Shown here in pieces: positions 15,776 through 24,137 of a stretch of DNA of 64,000 nucleotides (the stretch's first letter is position 1; each line of letters begins with the position of its first letter). The stretch spans positions 39,441 through 103,440 of the forward strand of contig CADANY010000013.1 in the NCBI GenBank assembly GCA_902789395.1, read 5' to 3'. This stretch comes from an uncultured Bacteroidia bacterium. Lineage in GTDB: Bacteria > Bacteroidota > Bacteroidia > Bacteroidales > UBA932. The notes below the pieces were generated by a model. The model was not told the origin of the DNA and did no database searches. It saw only the letters and a list, made by a program, of their open reading frames with translations. The position numbers were made by a program, and so were the translations under genes.

Positions 15776-18700
15776 ATGAAATTCAAATATGCATTCCTTA
15801 CCCTCCTGGCCGGCGCCGCCCTCGCTATGACGGGCTGCGTCGAGGAGGCTCCGGTCAACGATCCGGCACTTGCCGTCAACGTTGAGCCCTCTATCCTGAA
15901 TTTTGACGGGAAGACCGCCGGTTCGGCCCAGATCGAGGTGACCGCTACGGCTTCCTGGTCCACCTCCGGCGTCCCTTCATGGATGACGGTTACTCCTCCG
16001 AGCGGTAGTACAGGTACAACCAAGGTTACCATCGCGGTTGAGGCAGGCGAAGAAAAAGCGCGCAGCGCAGAAGTTATCTTCAAGGCTGGCCAGGACTCTA
16101 AAGTCTTGACAGTCAGCCAGGAAGGTGGTGTTACCTATGGAACCCTCGATAATCCGTATACCTGCGCCAAGGCGATCGAGTTCTGCTCGACCCTCCCCGA
16201 TAGGGCAAAGGGACCGAAGGAGGTCTATGTCAAGGGTATCATCACCCGCATCGTTGAGAAGTACGGCACCCAGTATGGCAATGCTACCTTCTTCATGTCC
16301 GATGACGGCAGTGCAGATTCTCCCGAGTTCGAGGTCTACCGTGCCTACTACTTCGACAATAAGAAGTACGATGATGTCACGAAGCAGAATATCAGCGTAG
16401 GTGATGAGGTTATGGTCTATGGTATGATCATGAACTACGGCGGACAGGCCGAGACTTCCCAGAACGAGGCTTACCTCGTTTCCCTCAAGGCCGGTACCAG
16501 TCCGGTTCTCTCCGGGGACGTAGTCCGCGCCGAGATTATGGCTGACGAGACTGAGGCTACCTTTACCGTTACGGCCAAGAACCTCAAGGGCAAATGGACC
16601 GTTACTCCGAAGGAGACCTACAGCTGGGTTTCCGACTATACGAAGGAAGGTACCGAGAGCGGTAATATCGTTGTCAAGGTCGCTGCCAATACGGCTGAAG
16701 AGGCCCGTACGGCTGAGTTCACCGTTGCCGCTGAAGGAGTATCCGATGTCGTCCTGACTCTCACCCAGAAGGGAGCCAAGGTCGTTACGACCGTCGCCGG
16801 CATTGTCGAGCAGATTACCTCTACGAACAGCAAGGAGCCGAGTTCCTATTCAGCGAATCTCGCTGGCGCCGTCGTTTCTTATGTGAACGGCAACAACGCC
16901 TATATCGAGGATGCCTCCGGAGCTATCCTTCTCTATCTTGCCAACCACGGCCTGACCGCCGGCAAGAAGATCAGCGGCCCTGTCAAGGGTACCGGCTACC
17001 TCTACAATGGACTTCCTGAGATTACGGCCATCGGTGCTGATGCCAAGATCGAAGACGGCGGGACCATTCCTGAGACGACTATGACGATCGCCAATCTCGT
17101 TGCGAACTATCAGGCCAACCTCAGCCGCCGTATCAAGCTCGTCGGCGTGACGGTTACGGATGCCATCGCAGACGGAGACCGCAACGGTGTCGTTACCCAG
17201 AACGGTGCAGAGGTCAAAGTCTATGCCGGCCTTAACAATAAGGGTCTTGCCTTGGCTGAAGGAGCAACGGGCGATCTGATCTGCTATCCGACCCTCTACA
17301 AGGAGACCAAGCAGGTCAGCTTCTGGGACAATGCCGACTGGACTGTCGGTACTACTCCTACTCCTCAGCCAGACGGAACAATCAAAACGGCTGATGAACT
17401 CATTGCCTGGTTCGCCGCTCCGACCGCCGCGGCCAAACTCGGCGCGGATATCGACTTGACGGGCAAGACTTTCTCTCCGGTTGCTGACCTGACTGTCGAG
17501 TTTGACGGAAACGGGAAGACCATTACTGTCAAAGATCTTGAAACTCCGGTCTTTACGGTTGCTCACGCTACCATTAAGAACGTCGTCTTCGCCGGCTCGT
17601 TCAAGGGTTCTCCTTCGAATGTGAAGTTCCATCTCGCTCCTATCGGGAAGAGCTATGCCGCGATTGAAAACGTAATCAATAAGGCGACGGTTACTGTAAC
17701 CGGAGCAGCCCCGGAGGACGGTGGCGGCACCGTTGCCGGCATTGTCTGTGAGGCATATGGCCCGGTCAAGAACTGCAAGAATGAAGGCAAGATATCAGTA
17801 GATGCTTCCGGAAAGGATACTTGGACTTATGCCGTTGCCGGTGTTGCCGGTTTCCTCGGCGCAGCGATCGAGGGTTGCGACAATAGCGGAGAAGTCATTT
17901 TGGTTGCAGGATCTCCTTTGGGACGTACTGCAGTAATGACCGAAGTATCCATGAAGTACAATCCTGTATCTTCTGTTGCCGGCGTTGTCGCGTATGCGGT
18001 TTCCGATCATACTCATGACGTAACTGTTACCAACTGCAACAATACGGCTAAAGTTACTTTCACATATGATAATCTCAATGATGAAAGTGCTGCTGTCAGT
18101 CGTTCTTCGGTTGCCGGTGTTGTCGCTAATTCAGGTGGCGATATCAAGAATTGCAATAATAGAGGCGAAATCAATGCTACAATGGTAACGGCAACCCCGA
18201 ATGTCGCTTTCTCCGCGAAGAATATCATTCTTCATGCTGCCGGTATTCAGGGTGCAGACTATTTCGTTTCGAAAATCAAGTCTTCAGTTGATCAGAATGA
18301 GACTTCCATCTTTGATTGCAACAATTATGGAAATATCAATGTCAATACCAACCTTACGGCATCCAATAATACTGCCGGTGGCGTTTCTGCATGGCCGGCA
18401 GCAGAAAGTGCATCTATTACTGTCATTAAGAATTGCACAAATTCAGGCAATATTACAGTGAAGGGTCTCGGAAAAATCCGCGTTGGCGGCGTGGCCGGAG
18501 GTACCAACTCCATCGAGAATTGCAAGTCAAGCGGCAATATTTTGGTGGATGGTGCAGATCCTGCATCAGTCTTTGGTTTGATCAATGGTTTCCATACCCA
18601 GACCCACAAGCTTTCTGATTGCGAAGCAACCGGTAAACTAGAGTCAAAGGTTGCCGTTACTGGTCTTGGCGGCCTCTGCGGAGGAATTGGAAATGTTGAG

Positions 18701-18952
18701 AACGCAATGGGTGAGAATTGCAAGGTCAATGCTACGATTATCGGTGGCGGAACTACACAGGTGGGTCTCATTGTCGGTAATTTGAACGGAAAAACCAAAA
18801 ATATTACAGTTGGAACAGCAGATAAGCCAGTCACGGTTGCTGGTTCTGTTGATGGTGTAGAAGCAACAGCCGATAATTTCAAGACATTGCTCCATCATGC
18901 TAATAATTATACGGAAGGTATCCATACCTTCAATGCTGTCTTCGGCAAATAA
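15776..18952 (+). CDS. BACON / OB-fold / beta-helix repeat surface lipoprotein
   Basis: This 1058-residue lipoprotein has lipobox LAMTGC near residue 21. Order of parts: a BACON domain (about 33-118; ATASWSTSGVPSWMTVTPPS); an OB-fold-like domain (about 125-240; KEVYVKGIITRIVEKYGTQY); a second BACON-like domain (about 245-340; LKGKWTVTPKETYSWVSDYT); another OB-like region (about 345-520); then, from about residue 610, a run of GLUG-like turns with the pattern NCxNxGxI (CKNEGKISV, CNNRGEINA, CNNYGNINV, CTNSGNITV), predicted to form a right-handed beta-helix. The helix-coding part from about 17,900 onward is visibly more AT-rich than the rest. The gene starts 15 bp after the TonB receptor. Surface ligand binding is inferred; OB folds suggest nucleic acid. 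Confidence 0.8.
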   Translation: MKFKYAFLTLLAGAALAMTGCVEEAPVNDPALAVNVEPSILNFDGKTAGSAQIEVTATASWSTSGVPSWMTVTPPSGSTGTTKVTIAVEAGEEKARSAEVIFKAGQDSKVLTVSQEGGVTYGTLDNPYTCAKAIEFCSTLPDRAKGPKEVYVKGIITRIVEKYGTQYGNATFFMSDDGSADSPEFEVYRAYYFDNKKYDDVTKQNISVGDEVMVYGMIMNYGGQAETSQNEAYLVSLKAGTSPVLSGDVVRAEIMADETEATFTVTAKNLKGKWTVTPKETYSWVSDYTKEGTESGNIVVKVAANTAEEARTAEFTVAAEGVSDVVLTLTQKGAKVVTTVAGIVEQITSTNSKEPSSYSANLAGAVVSYVNGNNAYIEDASGAILLYLANHGLTAGKKISGPVKGTGYLYNGLPEITAIGADAKIEDGGTIPETTMTIANLVANYQANLSRRIKLVGVTVTDAIADGDRNGVVTQNGAEVKVYAGLNNKGLALAEGATGDLICYPTLYKETKQVSFWDNADWTVGTTPTPQPDGTIKTADELIAWFAAPTAAAKLGADIDLTGKTFSPVADLTVEFDGNGKTITVKDLETPVFTVAHATIKNVVFAGSFKGSPSNVKFHLAPIGKSYAAIENVINKATVTVTGAAPEDGGGTVAGIVCEAYGPVKNCKNEGKISVDASGKDTWTYAVAGVAGFLGAAIEGCDNSGEVILVAGSPLGRTAVMTEVSMKYNPVSSVAGVVAYAVSDHTHDVTVTNCNNTAKVTFTYDNLNDESAAVSRSSVAGVVANSGGDIKNCNNRGEINATMVTATPNVAFSAKNIILHAAGIQGADYFVSKIKSSVDQNETSIFDCNNYGNINVNTNLTASNNTAGGVSAWPAAESASITVIKNCTNSGNITVKGLGKIRVGGVAGGTNSIENCKSSGNILVDGADPASVFGLINGFHTQTHKLSDCEATGKLESKVAVTGLGGLCGGIGNVENAMGENCKVNATIIGGGTTQVGLIVGNLNGKTKNITVGTADKPVTVAGSVDGVEATADNFKTLLHHANNYTEGIHTFNAVFGK

Positions 18953-19011
18953 TCTTCGGATTCTCTGATATGAGGCCGGCTCTGGGGAGCCGGCCTTTTT
19001 TTGTGTCCGGG
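18941..19011 (+). repeat. 71-bp direct repeat, copy 1 (3' end of lipoprotein gene plus terminator)
   Basis: These 71 bases are identical to 21070-21140. The repeat covers the last four codons including the stop, the spacer and the whole terminator of each gene. Confidence 0.93.
18973..19003 (+). terminator. Rho-independent terminator, copy 1
   Basis: AGGCCGGCTC (18973-18982) pairs perfectly with GAGCCGGCCT (18987-18996) around loop TGGG, followed by seven T. Confidence 0.93.
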
Positions 19012-19014
19012 TTA

Positions 19015-19045
19015 TTGAACTTTCGGAAATATCTTATTAAATTTG
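19015..19045 (+). promoter_or_regulatory. Promoter of the second BACON lipoprotein
   Basis: TTG (19015-19017) and TAAATTTG (19038-19045) are separated by 20 bp. The same layout recurs before the third lipoprotein at 21144-21174, so each of these genes can be expressed on its own. Confidence 0.55.
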
Positions 19046-19089
19046 TAAAGCATCGTTAGCGCAATCCCACAATAATTAAACATAACTCT

Positions 19090-21081
19090 ATGAAAATTAA
19101 GCATTTACTTTTTGTTGTCGTAGCCTGCACCCTAGCTGTTGCAGGTTGCAAGAAGCCCGAACCGATCGTAGAACCGGATTCCATTACCGTCGATCCTTCG
19201 GCCTTGACTTTTGACGGAAAAGCTGCCGGCTCTGCCCAGGTGACTGTAACCGCGAACACCTCCTGGTCTGCTTCCGGGGCTCCCTCATGGGTGACCGTTA
19301 CTCCTTCCAGCGGCAGTACCGGTACGGCCAAGGTAACCGTTTCCGTTGAAGCGGGAGTTGAACAGGCCCGCAATGCCAGCATCGTATTCACTGCCGGTAA
19401 AGCGTCGAAAACCGTTGAGATCAGCCAGGCCGCCGGCGACGCTCCGGCTGTTCCGAGCCTTAGCGGTGAAGTGACCCAAGTCGAACTGCAGGCCGAACAG
19501 ACGGAAGCGACCTTCAAGATCACCGCCAGCAACCTCAAAGGCAAATGGACCGTGACGCCGAAGGCAACCTATGATTGGGTTTCCGACTTTACGAAGGAGG
19601 GGACCACGTCCGGGAACATTGTCGTGAAGGTCTCGGCCAATACTACCGCGAATGACCGTACGGCAGAATTCACTGTCGCCGCCGAAGGCGTCTCCAATGT
19701 CGCCCTCACCCTTGTCCAGAAGGGCGCCGCTTCGCAGCCGGACGGGACGATCAAGACAGCGGATGAACTTATTGCCTGGCTTGCCTCTCCGACTCAGGAT
19801 GCCCAGTTGGGTGCGGACATCGATTTGACGGGAAAGACTTTTGTTTCAGATACGCTTCGCGCTACCTTCAATGGGAATGGACATAAGATTACGTATAGTA
19901 TTACGCTTGAATCTGCTGATAGGCAGAATCATTATGTCGGCCTCTTCCCTCAGATTAATGGAACTGTTAAGAATCTAGTCACGGCCGGAAAAATTATCTG
20001 TAACCCTGCCCATGATGAGTCGGAAGGGGCTGACAATACTTATTTTGTCGGTGGAATCGCTGCTATTCTTGCTCCGAAGGCTATTATCGAAAATTGTCAA
20101 AATGGAGTAGATGTTATCAGCGAGACTCAGCTCTCTCACCGTTTGGGAGGTATTGTCGGCTATGCTGGTGCAGGAGCCAAGATTTCCGGTTGTAAAAATA
20201 CAGGTAAAATTGAAGCTGTCATTCCTAATAAAGGAACGGGTAATGCTTCTCAGATTGCTGGTATCGTAGGCCATTTTGAAGAGTCAGGCTCTATTTCTAA
20301 TTGTGTTAATGACGGGAATATTCTCTATTCTGCTCTTGGTACTGTCCGGGCGGCAGGTATTGTTGGCTATATCAATAATCTTGTTGACTTTACAATTGAT
20401 GGTTGTACCAATAATGGCAACATCGTTTCTGATTACCTCTGGAAGAGCGGATACACTTATATAGGTGGTATCTCCGGTTATTTCGGTACGCCGACGGCCG
20501 AAGGCAAGATTCTTTATAAAGATTGTGTCAACAATGGACGTATTGAGGCGAATGGTCCGGCAGACGGCTGCGCTCGTCCGGGAGGCATTGCCAGCTATGG
20601 CGGTAATTCGAATAATCCTGCCAATGGCAATGAACTTAGATTTGTCAACTGTACCAACAATGGCGAGATCATTTCTACTGGCGAGACGGCTAAGAAGAAT
20701 CCGGTCGGAGGCATTATCGGTCAGGCAGAAAAATCTGCGAAGCTGATTCTTGACGGCTGTACGATGAACGGTATGGTTTCCACGAATTCGAATTATGCCG
20801 GCGGTCTGATCGGCCAGACCGGAGGTACCGAGAGTGTTATCAAAGACTGTGTTGTGACGGATAAAGTTGTCATCAAGGCGAAGGCTGCAGGCTCAGCCAT
20901 TGGTCTTTTTGGTGGCTCGAATGCCAAGTATACCACCGCTGTTTCTGGCAAAGTTCAAGGTGGAACCATTGAGGTTGCCGGAGAAACAACAAAAGTAACG
21001 GAGAGCAATTACCAGTCTCTGTTGTTCGGAGTGGCTCTTGGAACAGGCGGATCTACTTCAGGCGTTTCTTTCGGCAAATAA
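19090..21081 (+). CDS. BACON / GLUG-type beta-helix surface lipoprotein (paralogue)
   Basis: This 663-residue lipoprotein has lipobox LAVAGC near residue 20. A BACON domain (about 33-118; TANTSWSASGAPSWVTVTPS) and a second BACON-like domain (about 128-215; LKGKWTVTPKATYDWVSDFT) closely match those of the preceding gene. The linker DGTIKTADELIAW is also shared. It lacks the OB-fold domains found there. The C-terminal half is a GLUG-like beta-helix: GGIVGYAGAGAKISGCKNTG, AGIVGHFEESGSISNCVNDG, GGISGYFG, GGIIGQAEKS, GGLIGQTGG. It looks like a shortened duplicate of its neighbour, with the same 3' end and terminator. It has its own promoter. Surface adhesion or ligand binding is inferred. Confidence 0.8.
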   Translation: MKIKHLLFVVVACTLAVAGCKKPEPIVEPDSITVDPSALTFDGKAAGSAQVTVTANTSWSASGAPSWVTVTPSSGSTGTAKVTVSVEAGVEQARNASIVFTAGKASKTVEISQAAGDAPAVPSLSGEVTQVELQAEQTEATFKITASNLKGKWTVTPKATYDWVSDFTKEGTTSGNIVVKVSANTTANDRTAEFTVAAEGVSNVALTLVQKGAASQPDGTIKTADELIAWLASPTQDAQLGADIDLTGKTFVSDTLRATFNGNGHKITYSITLESADRQNHYVGLFPQINGTVKNLVTAGKIICNPAHDESEGADNTYFVGGIAAILAPKAIIENCQNGVDVISETQLSHRLGGIVGYAGAGAKISGCKNTGKIEAVIPNKGTGNASQIAGIVGHFEESGSISNCVNDGNILYSALGTVRAAGIVGYINNLVDFTIDGCTNNGNIVSDYLWKSGYTYIGGISGYFGTPTAEGKILYKDCVNNGRIEANGPADGCARPGGIASYGGNSNNPANGNELRFVNCTNNGEIISTGETAKKNPVGGIIGQAEKSAKLILDGCTMNGMVSTNSNYAGGLIGQTGGTESVIKDCVVTDKVVIKAKAAGSAIGLFGGSNAKYTTAVSGKVQGGTIEVAGETTKVTESNYQSLLFGVALGTGGSTSGVSFGK

Positions 21082-21140
21082 TCTTCGGATTCTCTGATAT
21101 GAGGCCGGCTCTGGGGAGCCGGCCTTTTTTTGTGTCCGGG
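21070..21140 (+). repeat. 71-bp direct repeat, copy 2
   Basis: Identical to 18941-19011 over all 71 bases, although the coding sequences just upstream have diverged. Confidence 0.93.
21102..21131 (+). terminator. Rho-independent terminator, copy 2
   Basis: Same 10-bp stem (AGGCCGGCTC with GAGCCGGCCT), TGGG loop and T tract as the terminator at 18973. Confidence 0.93.
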
Positions 21141-21143
21141 CAA

Positions 21144-21174
21144 TTGAATTTGCTGAAACTTCTGCGTATATTTG
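21144..21174 (+). promoter_or_regulatory. Promoter of the OB-repeat lipoprotein
   Basis: TTG (21144-21146) and TATATTTG (21167-21174) are separated by 20 bp. The start codon is 47 bp downstream. Confidence 0.6.
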
Positions 21175-21221
21175 TAGATTACAGGAAAAATCCGAATTAT
21201 AACATATAAAACAGATACGAT

Positions 21222-24131
21222 ATGAAAATCAAACACTTATTCTTCGCGATGGCGACGGCCCTCCTGGCAATGACTGCCTGCCAGCAGGAGGAAGACCTCG
21301 GCGTCGCCCGGATTGAACTCAATCCTACGACGCTCTCCTTTGGCTCAGCGGTTGGCAGTCAGTCTGTTACCCTGACGGCAACCCGTGACTGGACGGCCCA
21401 GGATGTGCCGGAATGGATCGCGCTGGACCCGTCGTCCGGAAAGGGCTCGACCAAGCCCCAGACGGTCAATGTAACGGTCATGGCCAACGGCGGGAACAAC
21501 CGCGAAACGGATGTGGTCTTCACGATCGGCCTCAGCAAACAGTATCTCCATGTCGTCCAGGCAGGAGAGAAGGGCGAGCTTGACAAGGGCGACGGATCCC
21601 TCGAACGCCCGTATACCGCATCGGCGGCGTTTGCGTATGTCTCTTCGCTTCCTGCCGATGCCGAGTCCGGTCCGATCTATGTCAAGGGTATCATTTCGAA
21701 TGTCAGCATGACCTTCGAGGCGAGCGGGACCTATGGCAATGCCAATTTCTATATTTCCGATGACGGTTCGACGAGCGGTTCCCAGTTCTATGCTTTCCAG
21801 ACCTATTATCTGGGCAACAAGAAATGGACCTCCGGCAAGACGGACATCAAGGTCGGCGATGAGGTTATCCTCTGCGGCAAGGTTGTCAATTATAAAGGCA
21901 ATACTCCCGAGACGGTCGGCAAGGGTGCCAGCTATATCTATTCCCTGAACGGTGTTTCCGAGGAAGGCGGTCCAGTCCAGCCCGGTTCGGCAAAGGGAAG
22001 CGGAACCCTTGAGGATCCGTACAATCCGGCAGGCGCTGCTGCGTATGCCACTTCTCTCGGATCGGATGTCCAGAGTACCAACAAGGTCTATATCAAGGGC
22101 AAGATTTCCGAAGTCTCAACGACTTTCCAGGCCAGCGGCAATTATGGAAACGCGAATTTCACGATTGTGGACAGCGAGGATGGCAGCGGAAGCTTCTATG
22201 TTTTCCAGACGTATTATCTCGGCAACCGCCAGTGGAGAACCGGCGATATGGACGTCAAGGTCGGAGACGAGGTAATCGTCTATGGACCGGTCGTCAATTA
22301 CAAGGGCAATACCCCGGAGACCGTCGGAAAGGGCGCGAGCCACATTTATTCCCTGAACGGTCAGACGGCGGAAGGAAGCGGACAGACCGATACGCCGAAG
22401 GGGACCGGAACCCTTGCTGATCCGTTCAACCCGGCCGGAGCGGCAGCCTTCGTTTCCGCCCTCCCCGCCGACCAGAATACGCCGGAAACATACTACGTCA
22501 AGGGTGTCATCTCCCACATCAAGGAAAAGTACGGCGCACAGTACGGCAATGCTTCGTTCTATATCACGGAAGACGGCAGTAAGGACGGAACGGAATTCTA
22601 TGCCTATCACATCTACTACCTGAACAACAAGCAGTGGACCGAGAACGATCCGCAGATCCAGGTAGGCGATAAAGTTGTCCTCTGCGGCAAACTCGTCAAC
22701 TACAAGGGCAATACCCCGGAGACCGTTGACAAGGAAGCCTATCTCTATTCCCTCGAGAGCGCTCCGGCCGACCCGAATAAGATCGATCCGGCTAAGTGCT
22801 TCTACTATAATGATTTCGACAAAGAGTCGGCACAGAAGATCTACGGAACGACGGCCAGTTCCTATCCGTATCTCGACCAGTTCGACGGATGGAAGCACGA
22901 GAAGGGAACCGGTATCTCCGACCTCGTCTATACCTTCAACGCCGTTTCCGCCCGTACGACCGTTCCTTCTACGAACGGCAACTATGATGCCTCCGGTTCG
23001 AATAACCTCTTCTTCGGAGCAGACGCCTGGGTCGCCATCAAGAACATCGCCGTTACCTCGACGAGCATGACCCTTTCTTTCGGCGCTAATTACTATGTCT
23101 ATCAGTCTGGTGCGATTCCGTTCCCGAAAGATGGTCTGCATGCATTCGTCAGCGTTGATGGCAAGAAGTGGGTTGAACTGAGCTACGGGTTCAAGAATCC
23201 GGACCAGACATCAGAGGAATGGGCTTTGGCGAGCGCAACCTTTACCGTTCCTGCCGGGACGACCTCCATGTATCTCTACTTCTCTGCAGACAAGGCCAGT
23301 GCTTACCGGATCGACGACGTCTCCCTGCAGCCTTCTTCTGCCGTCGGCACGACCCTCGATTTCTCCAAGGGTGTCGAACTCGATACCGAAAACCAGAGCA
23401 CCGAGCCGCTTCCTGAGATCAAGAAGGTCACTGTCGCCGAGTTCATCGCTGCCGAAAAGTCGAAGAACCAGCGCTATCAGCTGACCGGCACCATCGGTTC
23501 CCAGGTCAATACGGCCCTCGGTACGTTTGACCTGACGGACGAGACCGGTACGGTCTATATCTACGGCCTGACTGCCAAGGAACTGCCTTATGGATCGACA
23601 AATGACAATTCGTTCAGCTCCCTCGGCCTCAAGTCCGGAGACAAGATTGTCATCAACGGCTACCGCGGTGAGTACAATGGAAAAGTCGAGATGGAATACG
23701 CATACTTCATCGAGAAGATCTCTTCCGGTGAAGGAGGCGGCGGGCAGACCCCGACTGCAGATGTGACCGTCGACCTGACTGCCCAGGGATATACGAATGC
23801 GCAGGCGGTTTCCGAGCTGAAGGTCGGTGACCTGACCCTGACGTTCTCTAATGGGACCAACGAGAAGAACGGTCCGAAGTTCTATGATTCCGGCAACGCT
23901 GTCCGTCTCTATTCCGGGAACACGATGACTGTCGCATCCTCCGGCAAGCAGATTGCCTCAATCGATCTGGTATTCGGATCGGGAGATGGAAAGAATGAGA
24001 TTACCGTGACCCCGGGTACGTTCCGTGATTCACATTGGGACGGCCCTGCAGCCGCTGCCACCTTCAAGATCGAAGGCACTTCCGGCCAGCGCCGGATCGC
24101 CAAGGTCCTGGTCAAGTACGTGACGGAATAA
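21222..24131 (+). CDS. BACON lipoprotein with three tandem OB-fold modules
   Basis: This 969-residue lipoprotein has lipobox LLAMTAC near residue 19. After a BACON domain (about 25-118) come three tandem modules of about 125-135 residues, encoded near 21,590-21,955, 21,990-22,365 and 22,400-22,755. Each has the order: entry PYTASAAFAYVSSLP or similar, (Y)VKGxIS, YGNAxFxIxxxxG, xVGDxVxxxGxxVNYKGNTP, then YSLNG. This pattern fits OB-fold nucleic-acid-binding domains. Next is a jelly-roll domain like choice-of-anchor J (about 525-705), a fourth OB-like domain (about 720-835) and a beta-rich C-terminal domain. It precedes the nuclease gene by 6 bp. I infer capture of extracellular nucleic acid. 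Confidence 0.8.
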   Translation: MKIKHLFFAMATALLAMTACQQEEDLGVARIELNPTTLSFGSAVGSQSVTLTATRDWTAQDVPEWIALDPSSGKGSTKPQTVNVTVMANGGNNRETDVVFTIGLSKQYLHVVQAGEKGELDKGDGSLERPYTASAAFAYVSSLPADAESGPIYVKGIISNVSMTFEASGTYGNANFYISDDGSTSGSQFYAFQTYYLGNKKWTSGKTDIKVGDEVILCGKVVNYKGNTPETVGKGASYIYSLNGVSEEGGPVQPGSAKGSGTLEDPYNPAGAAAYATSLGSDVQSTNKVYIKGKISEVSTTFQASGNYGNANFTIVDSEDGSGSFYVFQTYYLGNRQWRTGDMDVKVGDEVIVYGPVVNYKGNTPETVGKGASHIYSLNGQTAEGSGQTDTPKGTGTLADPFNPAGAAAFVSALPADQNTPETYYVKGVISHIKEKYGAQYGNASFYITEDGSKDGTEFYAYHIYYLNNKQWTENDPQIQVGDKVVLCGKLVNYKGNTPETVDKEAYLYSLESAPADPNKIDPAKCFYYNDFDKESAQKIYGTTASSYPYLDQFDGWKHEKGTGISDLVYTFNAVSARTTVPSTNGNYDASGSNNLFFGADAWVAIKNIAVTSTSMTLSFGANYYVYQSGAIPFPKDGLHAFVSVDGKKWVELSYGFKNPDQTSEEWALASATFTVPAGTTSMYLYFSADKASAYRIDDVSLQPSSAVGTTLDFSKGVELDTENQSTEPLPEIKKVTVAEFIAAEKSKNQRYQLTGTIGSQVNTALGTFDLTDETGTVYIYGLTAKELPYGSTNDNSFSSLGLKSGDKIVINGYRGEYNGKVEMEYAYFIEKISSGEGGGGQTPTADVTVDLTAQGYTNAQAVSELKVGDLTLTFSNGTNEKNGPKFYDSGNAVRLYSGNTMTVASSGKQIASIDLVFGSGDGKNEITVTPGTFRDSHWDGPAAAATFKIEGTSGQRRIAKVLVKYVTE

Positions 24132-24137
24132 CCATCC

